Assembly (NCBI GenBank): GCA_002315565.1
Contig: DCHD01000058.1
Coordinates: forward strand, 1-17,163
DNA length: 17,163 nt
From: Solobacterium sp. UBA1761
Lineage (GTDB): Bacteria > Bacillota_I > Bacilli_A > Erysipelotrichales > Erysipelotrichaceae
Direction of reading: 5' to 3'
The translations under genes were made by a program, and so were the position numbers. Each line of letters begins with the position of its first letter. Position 1 is the first letter of the stretch. Shown here piece after piece: positions 6,379 to 15,073 of the stretch. Under the pieces are notes generated by a model. That model was not told where the DNA came from. It saw nothing but the letters and a program-made list of their open reading frames with translations, and ran no database searches.

Positions 6379-7548
6379 ATGTATAAAAATGATTTAAAAG
6401 ATGGAATCCTAACGATTTACGTAGATAGAAGAATTGATTCGACCAATGCATCAGAAAAAGAAAATGAGCTGGTATCAATCATCTCTGAAAGCGATCCAAA
6501 ATCAGTTATTCTTGATTTCGATGAATTAGAGTATATTTCTTCTGCCGGTTTAAGAGTTATTCTGAAAATAAAGAAAACTGTTGCCGATACCAAGATCATC
6601 AACTGTAGCTCTGATGTATATGACGTTTTTGAAATGACAGGATTTTCAGAAATGATGGAAGTTTCAAAAGCTTACAGAAAGATGAATGTAGATGGACTTA
6701 AAGTTATTGGCGAAGGTGCTAATGGCACTGTATATCGTTATAACGATGACACCATCATCAAAGTTTATAAAGATCCAGATGCAATCAATGACATCTTAAG
6801 AGAAAGAGTGCTTGCAAGAAAAGCATTTGTGCTCGGTGTTCCAACTGCTATTTCTTATGATGTTGTAAGAGTCGGCGAATCTTATGGATCAGTGTTTGAA
6901 CTGCTTGACTGCAAATGTTTGAGAGACCTGCTTGTTGAAGCTTATCAGAATAAAGATGAATATGTAGATAACTATGTAGCACTGTTAAAGAAAATTCACG
7001 AAACAGAAGTTTCGCCTGATGATATGCCAAGTGCAAAGGAAAAATTTATTGGCTATGCAAAAGGCTGTGAAGGAAAACTTGATGCTGACATTTATGAAAA
7101 ACTGCTTAAACTGGTAGACTCAATCCCTGAATCAAACATGATGATTCATGGTGATTGCCACATCAAGAACATTATGGTTCAGAACGGCGAATACCTTCTT
7201 ATTGATATGGATACATTGGCTCATGGCCATCCAATCTTTGACTTTGTTGGCCTGTATCTTGGCTACAGGGGATTCGGTGAACTCAACCATGAACAGACAG
7301 CTAAATTCATGGGTTGCCCATATGACAGAATCGAGTATGTATTTGACAATGTATTTAACAGATATTTTGGCGATCAGGCAAAACGAGATGATGCCTACGA
7401 CAAGGTCAGATGTTTAAGTTACATGCGTCTGTATGAAAGACAGCTTCGTCATATGAGACCAGGCAATGCCGATGATATCGCGTTCCTTGAATATATGAGA
7501 AACGGACTGATTGAGCTGGTTAAAAAGCTTGATACATTGAATTTCTAA
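6379..7548 (+). CDS. STAS domain fused to an APH/choline-kinase-fold phosphotransferase
   Basis: This is a 389-residue two-domain cytosolic protein. Residues 1 to about 100 are a STAS domain with the phospho-acceptor motif YISSAGLRVIL (S54/S55). Residues from about 107 to 385 are an aminoglycoside-phosphotransferase-like kinase. It has a glycine-rich loop GEGANGTVYR (111-120), a nucleotide-binding lysine K128 in IIKVYK, the catalytic loop HGDCHIKN with D259 and N264, and the metal-binding LIDMDT with D276. All expected catalytic residues are present, so it should be active. Substrates of this fold are diverse (antibiotics, small molecules, proteins) and cannot be predicted; resistance is only one option and nothing here supports it. 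AGGGG lies 6 nt before the ATG. The gene ends the operon. The inferred role is as an output or modulator of partner switching, with the STAS part docking on the HATPase. Confidence 0.88.
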   Translation: MYKNDLKDGILTIYVDRRIDSTNASEKENELVSIISESDPKSVILDFDELEYISSAGLRVILKIKKTVADTKIINCSSDVYDVFEMTGFSEMMEVSKAYRKMNVDGLKVIGEGANGTVYRYNDDTIIKVYKDPDAINDILRERVLARKAFVLGVPTAISYDVVRVGESYGSVFELLDCKCLRDLLVEAYQNKDEYVDNYVALLKKIHETEVSPDDMPSAKEKFIGYAKGCEGKLDADIYEKLLKLVDSIPESNMMIHGDCHIKNIMVQNGEYLLIDMDTLAHGHPIFDFVGLYLGYRGFGELNHEQTAKFMGCPYDRIEYVFDNVFNRYFGDQAKRDDAYDKVRCLSYMRLYERQLRHMRPGNADDIAFLEYMRNGLIELVKKLDTLNF

Positions 7549-7552
7549 AGAC

Positions 7553-7573
7553 AAAGTGCCGAAAGGCACTTTT
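7553..7573 (+). terminator. Rho-independent terminator of the signalling operon
   Basis: AAAGTGCC, a GAAA tetraloop and GGCACTTT form a perfect 8-bp stem, followed by a short T-rich tail. It begins 4 nt after the fusion gene's stop codon. The T-tract is interrupted, so termination may be incomplete. Confidence 0.75.
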
Positions 7574-7594
7574 AGTATTTCGCATAATGAACTG

Positions 7595-7623
7595 TTCAAA
7601 AAAACTGACATCAATGATAGAAT
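7595..7623 (+). promoter_or_regulatory. Promoter of the WYL-addBA operon, apparently leaderless
   Basis: TTCAAA (7595-7600), a 17-nt spacer and TAGAAT (7618-7623) form the promoter. An extended -10 TG stands one base before the hexamer (TGATAGAAT). The ATG at 7630 is 6 nt past the -10, where transcription should begin. There is no ribosome binding site. Confidence 0.62.
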
Positions 7624-7629
7624 AAAACT

Positions 7630-8595
7630 ATGGAAGAAAAAAAGACAAGTATAATCTGTTTACTTAAAATTCTGGAAGAAAATACTGATGAAAATCACAT
7701 CCTCACTCAACCTGAACTGCTTGAGATGCTGAACAGCAGGTACGGACTTGACCTTGACAGAAGGACTCTATACAAGAATATAACAATGCTGTCTGATCTC
7801 GGATATGAAATATCCGATTACAAGGACAATGGCAAAGGATACTATCTCTTAGGAAGACAGTTTGAAAAATCCGAAGTATTCCTTCTGGCCAATACCATTC
7901 ATTCATCAAATTTCATTCCAAAAAAAGCTTCAAAAGAACTGATTGATAAACTTCTTGATACTCAAAGCCGTTTTGTTAAAAACGATTTTCATAATATGGT
8001 TTTTATTGAGAATGGCGCCAAAAAAGAGAACAAGGAATTCTTCTATAATATTGAGCAGCTATCCGAAGCAATCAAAGAAAAAAAGACAATCAGATTTGAA
8101 TATACAAAGTACAACACTTCTAAACAGCTCGTAAATAAAAGGGAAGAACCATACTTTATTTCACCTTATTATCTTGTGACATACCTTGACCGTGTATATA
8201 TGGTCGGCAAATCAGACCATCATCCCGATTTTACTCATTATCGAGTTGACAGGATGAAGGGCATTAAATTGACAGACAGACCTTACGTATATCTGAATAA
8301 GGATGAGGATCCATATCAGTACTCCAAGGCCAGAATGTACATGTATAATGGCGAGATAAAACGCATTGCCATTAAATGTGACAACAGCATGCTTGATGAT
8401 GTGATTGATACTTTTGGTAACGATATAACAATTGACAGCAACGGTGGCAGTTTTACTGCCTATGTAAGTTCATCTCTTCAGGGCATGGTATATTTCGCAT
8501 TACAGTATATTGAACACATGGAAGTACTGGAACCACAGGAATTAAGAGATCAGATTAAGAAAGCATTAGCAATTGGACAGGATAAATACAGATAA
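7630..8595 (+). CDS. WYL-domain transcriptional regulator
   Basis: This is a 321-residue predicted DNA-binding regulator. Residues 1 to about 72 form a winged helix-turn-helix (DRRTLYKNITMLSDLGY is the recognition region, followed by a wing ending in GYYLL). Residues of about 135-215 form a WYL domain, in which FISPYYLVTYLDRVYMVGK takes the place of the W-Y-L core and HYRVDRM supplies the conserved arginine (R205). The last 90 or so residues are the usual C-terminal extension. WYL domains are known to sense ligands or nucleic acids; PafBC, a DNA-damage regulator, and the defence-linked CapW/BrxR are examples. The gene is first in the operon, and its stop lies 1 nt from the addB-like start, so it probably controls that operon. 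The inference that it senses DNA damage or ssDNA comes from the family and the neighbours. Confidence 0.9.
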   Translation: MEEKKTSIICLLKILEENTDENHILTQPELLEMLNSRYGLDLDRRTLYKNITMLSDLGYEISDYKDNGKGYYLLGRQFEKSEVFLLANTIHSSNFIPKKASKELIDKLLDTQSRFVKNDFHNMVFIENGAKKENKEFFYNIEQLSEAIKEKKTIRFEYTKYNTSKQLVNKREEPYFISPYYLVTYLDRVYMVGKSDHHPDFTHYRVDRMKGIKLTDRPYVYLNKDEDPYQYSKARMYMYNGEIKRIAIKCDNSMLDDVIDTFGNDITIDSNGGSFTAYVSSSLQGMVYFALQYIEHMEVLEPQELRDQIKKALAIGQDKYR

Positions 8596-8596
8596 A

Positions 8597-11143
8597 ATGA
8601 GAGAAACCATCATTCTAACAGACCTAAACGAAAGAGAACTCTTACGTACTTTTGCGAAGAGGGGAAGAAATACTTTTTCTGTGCGTGTATTCAATACTGT
8701 TAACCTTGCAAAAGAAGCGCTTGTCCGTAGTGGTATTCCGGTAAAAGAAACCGTATCAGATATACGTGAATCATGTATATTTGCCAATCTGTTCAAAGAA
8801 ATTCCTTACTTTGAAAATGCGTCTTTTCTTGACGCCGTACATTTTGTCAAGAGTTATTCTGACGCCCGTATGTTATGCCGAGAAAACGAAGAAGAAAAAC
8901 TGAATAACGTTTTTTCTGACGGGGAATTCAAAAAGAAAAATGAAGCAATCCAAAAAGCAATTCAAAGTTACCGCAAATATCTTGCTGAGCATGACCTTAA
9001 AGATTCTTTTGATATAGTTCATGAAGCTATTGATAATGCAGGAACGATTGATGCGGATTTCATAGTTTTCACTGAAGAAGAATGCGCCCCTTTATCGGAA
9101 ACATTACTAAAGCACCTTTCAAATGGAAACTATAAAAAAACGAGCATTCTGGAATATACAGGAAAAGTACCTCAACCATTGCATGGCATCAGTTACGATG
9201 ACGGATATGGTGAAGTAAATGAGATTGAACACATTTTCAAAGAAGTGATAGATAATGATATTTCTTTTGACGATGTTATCATTGCAACACAGGATTCAGG
9301 CTACATTAATACGCTTGAAAGTTATTGCCAAAATTATGATATTCCTATGACCTTTGGAACCGGCCGTTCTTTTACCGGAACCAATGCCGTCAGAATTCTG
9401 ACGCTTCTTTATCGTTGGTCAGAAGGCTATTATGCGCTTGACCCTTTAAAGAATCTTTTAAATGCCGATGAGTTTGATGCCAAGGGCTTCTGGAAAGATG
9501 TTGGAGGAGAAAGTCTTGACAAATATACCAGAGACAGAATTATTGAAAGTATTGGACATCTTCGTTTATCGGAAAAAGCGGATTCTTTAAAACTCGATGA
9601 ATTTGAAGCGGTTGCTGACTATAAAGAAAAAGCAAATCTTCCTTATATCAGAAAGATTGCTGACATACTTGCAAAAGGTTTTGACCATATCGTAGAGACT
9701 TATACGAAAACTTATGGACTGCCAAAAGAAAAGAATGCAGTGTTGAAAGTAACCAATATTCTTCGCGAATACAAAGAATATATCAATGATTACAATACAG
9801 AAGATGTTCTTAAACTCATTGCCAATCAATCAGTTGGCAAGGAACTGTCTACTCCTGGCAAGATTCATGTTACCGACCTTAAAGGAGCTCTTTCGGTTAA
9901 CCGCAAACATCTTTTTGTTGCCGGCCTTAATGCCAAAACTTTCCCAGGTTCACCAAGTGAAGACTATCTTCTTCTTGACTCTGACCTTGAACGATTCAAT
10001 GAGTCAACTGCCAAAGATTCACATAAGAAAATAAGTGACAACAAGAAACTTCTGCTAGATGTTTTAAACATTGCATCAGGAATGTCTACAAAAATACATC
10101 TTTCCTACTCTGGATATAACCTCTCTGAATTAAAGAACGAGAATCCATCATCAATGCTTTTTGAAATATATCAGAAAGAAAAAGGTGAAAAAGTATCGAT
10201 TGATGACTTCAATGAAGAAATAGGTAAACAGCACCCTTATTTTGAATCGGGCTTATCACGACAGTCTGAAATGGGCAGATCTTATCTGAATGGTAATGAC
10301 ATTGTTGAAATACCTCAGGAGCAAGATGAATATGCATCTTGTCAGTTGAGCAGAGCATTAAGTCCATCCAGCACAGAAAACTATTTTGCCTGTCCAAAAC
10401 AGTTTTATCTCAGTAATATCTTAAATATTGACCAGATAGACGAAGATGACGTATTCAATCAGATTCCTGCTAATGAATTTGGAACTTTGTTCCATTCCTG
10501 CATGGAAGATTTCAACCATAATCCGAGTATGACTCTTGAAGAATTTAAAGAAAATGCCATGGCTAAAATCAATGCATTCTTTCATAAACGCATTCCTGTT
10601 CATGACAAGGGGATCGGAAAGATTAAAGATGAATTCATGGAAGTGACTTCAAGCGGATATGAAATGGATAAAAAAGCGGGACGTAAACCAGTAGACAGTG
10701 AATATAAATTCAAGGAAGTTGAATTTGAAAATACAGGATTGAAGTTTAATGGCAAAGTCGATCTGGTAGAAGACAATGGAGATGGAACTTTTACCATCGT
10801 AGATTATAAGACTGGCAGAAATATTAAACACCAGTCAAATGATATTTATTCCTGTCTGCAGGCGGTTATCTATGCCTATCTCTATGAAAAAGAGAAAAAC
10901 TGTTCTGTTACCAACAACGAATACCGTTATCCGCGCCAGGAGTCAACTGTTGAATGCATATATAATGATGCAGTTAAGGAGAACCTGGAAGGCCTTATGG
11001 ATCAGATTGTTGATAATCTGAAGGCTGGAGAATTCATTCCGGATCCAGACAAGGATAACTGCAAGTACTGTAAATATTCTTTCATATGCGGAAAAGAAAA
11101 CCAGAAAGGAGAAACTGATGACAGCAAGTCCAATAACGATTGA
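8597..11143 (+). CDS. addB: AddB-like nuclease subunit (PD-(D/E)XK, Fe-S), shortened
   Basis: This 848-residue protein resembles the B subunit of the AddAB (RexAB) helicase-nuclease, which resects double-strand ends for RecA loading. An inactive helicase-like core is recognisable in LFVAGLNAKTFPG and EDYLLLDSDLERF (about 438-465). The C-terminal nuclease has H633, D722, and D736-x-K738 in IVDYKTG. Four cysteines (C599, then C822, C825, C831 in CKYCKYSFIC) match the Fe-S cluster of AddB nucleases. No Walker A motif occurs anywhere, and the length is well under the roughly 1150 residues of Bacillus AddB, so ATP-driven function must rest with AddA. ATG 8597, 1 nt after the WYL stop, is chosen over a TTG at 8573; AGGAT stands 13 nt before it. 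It overlaps addA by 26 bp. Confidence 0.85.
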   Translation: MRETIILTDLNERELLRTFAKRGRNTFSVRVFNTVNLAKEALVRSGIPVKETVSDIRESCIFANLFKEIPYFENASFLDAVHFVKSYSDARMLCRENEEEKLNNVFSDGEFKKKNEAIQKAIQSYRKYLAEHDLKDSFDIVHEAIDNAGTIDADFIVFTEEECAPLSETLLKHLSNGNYKKTSILEYTGKVPQPLHGISYDDGYGEVNEIEHIFKEVIDNDISFDDVIIATQDSGYINTLESYCQNYDIPMTFGTGRSFTGTNAVRILTLLYRWSEGYYALDPLKNLLNADEFDAKGFWKDVGGESLDKYTRDRIIESIGHLRLSEKADSLKLDEFEAVADYKEKANLPYIRKIADILAKGFDHIVETYTKTYGLPKEKNAVLKVTNILREYKEYINDYNTEDVLKLIANQSVGKELSTPGKIHVTDLKGALSVNRKHLFVAGLNAKTFPGSPSEDYLLLDSDLERFNESTAKDSHKKISDNKKLLLDVLNIASGMSTKIHLSYSGYNLSELKNENPSSMLFEIYQKEKGEKVSIDDFNEEIGKQHPYFESGLSRQSEMGRSYLNGNDIVEIPQEQDEYASCQLSRALSPSSTENYFACPKQFYLSNILNIDQIDEDDVFNQIPANEFGTLFHSCMEDFNHNPSMTLEEFKENAMAKINAFFHKRIPVHDKGIGKIKDEFMEVTSSGYEMDKKAGRKPVDSEYKFKEVEFENTGLKFNGKVDLVEDNGDGTFTIVDYKTGRNIKHQSNDIYSCLQAVIYAYLYEKEKNCSVTNNEYRYPRQESTVECIYNDAVKENLEGLMDQIVDNLKAGEFIPDPDKDNCKYCKYSFICGKENQKGETDDSKSNND

Positions 11144-14100
11144 TCAGGAATCAAGAAGAAAAATCGTACGTGAAATAAATCAGAATTTCTTCGTAGAAGC
11201 TGGCGCAGGATCTGGAAAGACAACCACCTTAGTAGAAAGAATGGTTGCTATGGTAGAAAGCGGAATCGACATCTCAAAGATCTGTGCCATTACTTTTACC
11301 AAAGCTGCAGCCAATGAGTTTTATGCCAGATTCCAGAAAAGGCTGATTGAAAGATCCAATGAAAAAGAAGAAGACTGGGTTGATCTTCCAAACAAACTTG
11401 GAAAGCCGGATAATACTACACGTCAAAGATGCAGAGAAGCATTAAACAATATTGATCTTGCTTTCATGGGAACTATCGACTCCTTCTGCAACATGATTAT
11501 GTCAGAACATCCTTCAGAGGGACTTATTCCATCGGATTCAAGAGTCATTGATAATGATGAGGCGGGCAGAATCTACAAAAAGGAATATGCCAACATTCTT
11601 AATGGTTTATATAACGATACAGATCTCGAAGTAAAGGCTGCCAATTTTTTAAAGTTCAATAAGAATCCGGAAGAAATATTTAACCTGACACTGGCAATTC
11701 TGCTTTCAAACAGAGACTGTGAAGTATTTGTTCCAGAATATGAATTTATTGATATTGATGAACAGCTGAAAGATTTCATCAATACTGTCCGCAGAATTGT
11801 AAATGTGCTGGCAGATAATCAGAATTTTCTTTATGGATCAAATGCTGATGAAATATTCAAAAACATAACAGGCAACAGAAATCTACTGATGAAAAAATGG
11901 AATGACAACATCCCAAATGTTCTCGATGCACTGCTTTATTCGTTCAAATACAACAAGAAATCACCTGATGGCTTAAGACTAATCCTCAGTGAAGAAGTTG
12001 AAGATGCTTTAAAAGAAGGAATTGACTATTTTGTTGCCCATGACAGCAAGGGCAAATGGTACGAATTGGATAACGATAAATTCAAATCTTTTGTAAGCAT
12101 AATTGAAGAGATTCGTTATGCAGTTAATGTTGATTTTGTGAATTCAGCCAAAAACAGAATTCTTGCCAAACTGCGTAAAGAAGGAAAACTCACTTTCACC
12201 GATTACCTTATTTATTTACGTGATACGCTACAAAAAGACGCCCAATCAGAAGGAAAACTGATACGTCATATCTATGAAAGACACAGCTATTTTCTGATTG
12301 ATGAATTTCAGGATACTGATCCAATTCAGGCACAGATATTCTTTTATCTTGCTGCCAAAGAAATAAAACCGAAATGGAATGACTGCATTCCTTATCCTGG
12401 TTCCCTGTTTATCGTGGGAGATCCAAAACAGTCGATTTATCGATTCAAGAATGCTGATGTTGCCTCATTTTTGAAAATCAGAGAAATGTTCAAAGGCGAA
12501 ATCGGCGAAGTACTTGGACTGTTTTCAAATTTCCGTTCCACATATGAGTTAAGGGATTGGTTCAACAAAACATTCACCCCTCTTTTAGAAGATACAGATG
12601 AACAGGCGGCTTATCCTTTAATCCCGATTGATGAAAGTGAAAAAGATCCGGATGTTGTTTCTGGTATTTACTATTACGATGTGCCTTATACGAAAAATAA
12701 AGAAGATCCATATGACTATGACGAGTACAAAGTAAAGGAAACAATCCTGAAACTTGTGCATAACGAAAAATACAAGATAAAAGAAAAAGGCGTTTTAAGA
12801 ACTCTGGATTGGAAAGATTTCATGGTTATTACGCCAGGAAAAGACAATCTGAAAGATTTTGCAAAAGAATTCAGAAAAAACAATATTCCATATTATGTTG
12901 AGGGGAATATCCATTTCAATGAATCCAGAGCTTTTGAGACTCTTTGTCTTCTGTTTGCTGCTGCAACATTAGATGACAACCGTTATTTGTATGGAACATT
13001 GAAATCAGGGCTCTTCCGTATTAAAGAGAAGGAAATCATTGAAGCTGTAAAAAACGGTTATGAAATTAGAAGAGGTGTAAAAACTGACGGTATTAAAATA
13101 TCCGACAAATTAAAGACAAGTATTGAAACAATCAATCAGTATATGGCCAAAACCAGATATGTAACTCCATCTGTGCTTTTTGCCAGAATGATTGAGGATT
13201 CAGAAAGTTTCAGATGGCAAGGTAATGTCAATCTTGAATATGTCTATTTTGCCCTCGAACTTCTGAAGGATGCTGAAAAGAGCGGAAAGGTTATAACCTA
13301 CGAAGATGCAGCCTATTTCCTTTTGAATCTTCTTACAGGAGGGTCTAACGAGGAACGCTGCCCAGGACTGAAAAAAGAATTCAATAAGGTTCATATGGCG
13401 AACCTTCATAAAGTAAAGGGACTTGAAGCTCCTGTAGTCATTCTTGCTCATCCAAGAAAAAAAGGTAGGAATGCGACTTTCCGTTTGGAAAGAAATGAGG
13501 CAGGGAATATCGGATATCTGATTCGTACTATGAAAAAGTGCGATAATGGCCAGGATAAAGTGTTGTATGAAACTTCATTATTTCCTCAGATGGAAGCAAA
13601 GGAAAAGGAATCCAAAGAAGCAGAGGATTTGCGTTTGCAGTATGTAGCTGCGACACGTGCAAAAAATCTGCTGATAATATCTTATCTTGCTACTGGAGGT
13701 CATGTTCAATCTAAGACAAGCAGATGGTATGACCTGTTAAATGGCATTGCTGCGCCATGTGTAGATATCCTTGCACATCTTAACAGTGACGAAGTCAAAG
13801 AAAACAAGCGAAACATCATCAATTATGATGACGTAGTTTGCACATCGGTTCTTACAGAAGACAAACTTAATGAGCTGAAGAAAGAAACGATGTCGGTAAA
13901 AAGGCCTAGTTCTCAAACGGATAAAGTCAACATTCAGGAACACGATGCTGAAATTTCCGAAAGATTACGTATGAGCATAGATGAAACAGATGATAATTTC
14001 TCAACGGTTATTGGCACAATGGTACATCGTATGATGGAAATCATTATTTTAACCAAGAAAGAAATTTCCGATTCAACTGTTGAAGATATCGTAGATGAAT

Positions 14101-14486
14101 GTATGGTTCTTGGATTTGAAGATGAAAAAGATAACTTCAAAGATATTCTTAAAAATGTTCGCGATGTTATTTTTGGCGGAGGTTTTGACCAGTGCAACGG
14201 TGCTGAAAAAGACATTCTTAAAGTTATCAATGAGGCAGATGAAACATATCCGGAAGTTCCGTTTACTTATTGCGAAGGAACTGCAATTTGGAACGGCATT
14301 ATAGATTTTATTTATAAGAAGGATGGCAAGCTTCACATTATTGACTGGAAAACCAATAAAACTTCCTTAAATCTTGGCGAACATTATAAAGGTCAGCTTG
14401 AAGCATATAAAGATGCGGTTGAAAAACTGACTGGCGAGCAGGTTGAAGATGCCCTGATTTATCACATTGACATAAACGGAAAATGA
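11118..14486 (+). CDS. addA: AddA helicase-nuclease subunit
   Basis: This 1122-residue superfamily 1 (UvrD/RecB-like) 3'-5' helicase carries a C-terminal RecB-type nuclease, the A subunit of AddAB. Visible helicase motifs are Walker A GAGSGKTTTL (29-38), TFTKAAANEF, Walker B LIDEFQDTD (D395, E396), motif III FIVGDPKQSIYRFK, motif V LHKVKGLEAPVV and motif VI YVAATRAK. The nuclease site has H970 in GTMVHRMME, D1063 in GIIDF, D1076-x-K1078 in IIDWKTNK, and QLEAY. It is slightly shorter than the roughly 1230 residues of Bacillus AddA. The start ATG 11118 has AAAGGAG 6 nt upstream and lies inside the addB-like gene, which makes the pair translationally coupled. It forms the core of double-strand break repair with the preceding gene. 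Confidence 0.95.
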   Translation: MTASPITIDQESRRKIVREINQNFFVEAGAGSGKTTTLVERMVAMVESGIDISKICAITFTKAAANEFYARFQKRLIERSNEKEEDWVDLPNKLGKPDNTTRQRCREALNNIDLAFMGTIDSFCNMIMSEHPSEGLIPSDSRVIDNDEAGRIYKKEYANILNGLYNDTDLEVKAANFLKFNKNPEEIFNLTLAILLSNRDCEVFVPEYEFIDIDEQLKDFINTVRRIVNVLADNQNFLYGSNADEIFKNITGNRNLLMKKWNDNIPNVLDALLYSFKYNKKSPDGLRLILSEEVEDALKEGIDYFVAHDSKGKWYELDNDKFKSFVSIIEEIRYAVNVDFVNSAKNRILAKLRKEGKLTFTDYLIYLRDTLQKDAQSEGKLIRHIYERHSYFLIDEFQDTDPIQAQIFFYLAAKEIKPKWNDCIPYPGSLFIVGDPKQSIYRFKNADVASFLKIREMFKGEIGEVLGLFSNFRSTYELRDWFNKTFTPLLEDTDEQAAYPLIPIDESEKDPDVVSGIYYYDVPYTKNKEDPYDYDEYKVKETILKLVHNEKYKIKEKGVLRTLDWKDFMVITPGKDNLKDFAKEFRKNNIPYYVEGNIHFNESRAFETLCLLFAAATLDDNRYLYGTLKSGLFRIKEKEIIEAVKNGYEIRRGVKTDGIKISDKLKTSIETINQYMAKTRYVTPSVLFARMIEDSESFRWQGNVNLEYVYFALELLKDAEKSGKVITYEDAAYFLLNLLTGGSNEERCPGLKKEFNKVHMANLHKVKGLEAPVVILAHPRKKGRNATFRLERNEAGNIGYLIRTMKKCDNGQDKVLYETSLFPQMEAKEKESKEAEDLRLQYVAATRAKNLLIISYLATGGHVQSKTSRWYDLLNGIAAPCVDILAHLNSDEVKENKRNIINYDDVVCTSVLTEDKLNELKKETMSVKRPSSQTDKVNIQEHDAEISERLRMSIDETDDNFSTVIGTMVHRMMEIIILTKKEISDSTVEDIVDECMVLGFEDEKDNFKDILKNVRDVIFGGGFDQCNGAEKDILKVINEADETYPEVPFTYCEGTAIWNGIIDFIYKKDGKLHIIDWKTNKTSLNLGEHYKGQLEAYKDAVEKLTGEQVEDALIYHIDINGK

Positions 14487-15073
14487 AAAAAGTAACACTT
14501 AAAAAAATAAACACATGGCTTATTGCAACCCTTGCTTCTGCAAGTATCATTGTTGCAGCATCTTACGAAGCTCCTGTTGATATAGTAAAAGATGACGACG
14601 ACGATGATAAAAAGAATCATATCACGATTGTCGAAAGCAGAAAGAAACAGTCCGTCGTTTCTAAAACGGTTGAAAGAATACCCGTAGTCATAAGGATGTT
14701 ATTTATGATTCCGATGTGGTTTGCCGGAACATTGCTGCTTAAACTGCTTGAACCTTTTAAAAAATATCTGGTATCTGCACTTGCAACATTCATCATCCTT
14801 GCGCTTATTGTTTTTCTTATTGCCAAGCTGCTTTTTCCCGATCTTAAACTAAAGGATATTTTTACAAAGAAGACGCTGATAATACTTGTTGTTGCATCGT
14901 TAATTATTCCGCTTGTCAATTTTACTATGTCTATAACAATTGATGATTATCTGAAATATGTAATGCTGACAGATTTCATTATTGGAATAATCGTTCTGAT
15001 GATTATCCTTGTTCCACTTGCTGCCCTGAAAAGAAAGATCAGCAGCATAATGATACCTGATGAAAATATATAA
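14483..15073 (+). CDS. Unknown multi-pass membrane protein with an Asp-rich segment
   Basis: I do not recognise this 196-residue protein. A first hydrophobic segment (about 11-27, signal-anchor-like) is followed by six consecutive aspartates (37-42) next to basic residues, then a hydrophilic stretch to about 65. Four further hydrophobic segments follow at about 66-87, 95-118, 130-150 and 157-181. The start codon overlaps the addA stop in an ATGA arrangement, and the 3' end overlaps the endonuclease gene by 14 bp, so it is translated as part of the operon. The acidic patch could bind divalent metal. Its position before a membrane-anchored nuclease suggests a partner, chaperone or DNA-passage role for that nuclease, but this is speculation. 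Confidence 0.8.
   Translation: MKKVTLKKINTWLIATLASASIIVAASYEAPVDIVKDDDDDDKKNHITIVESRKKQSVVSKTVERIPVVIRMLFMIPMWFAGTLLLKLLEPFKKYLVSALATFIILALIVFLIAKLLFPDLKLKDIFTKKTLIILVVASLIIPLVNFTMSITIDDYLKYVMLTDFIIGIIVLMIILVPLAALKRKISSIMIPDENI

Noticed and set aside
6379..7548. Aminoglycoside resistance phosphotransferase
   Set aside because: The APH fold is clear, but the fused STAS domain and signalling operon context do not support a drug-resistance role. Substrate specificity cannot be read from the motifs.
5951..7548. A sigma factor gene as target of the HATPase
   Set aside because: I looked for sigma-70 or sigma-B-like regions in all genes of the window and found none. The HATPase target is not encoded here unless it is the fusion kinase.
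8573..8596. TTG start at 8573 for the AddB-like gene, overlapping the WYL gene
   Set aside because: ATG 8597 lies 1 nt after the WYL stop. The TTG adds 8 residues that are read out of the WYL coding end and has no good ribosome site.
14592..14612. GAT/GAC repeat encoding the six-Asp run as a microsatellite
   Set aside because: It is only 18-20 bp long with mixed codons (GAT and GAC), so it is protein-level composition rather than an unstable DNA repeat.
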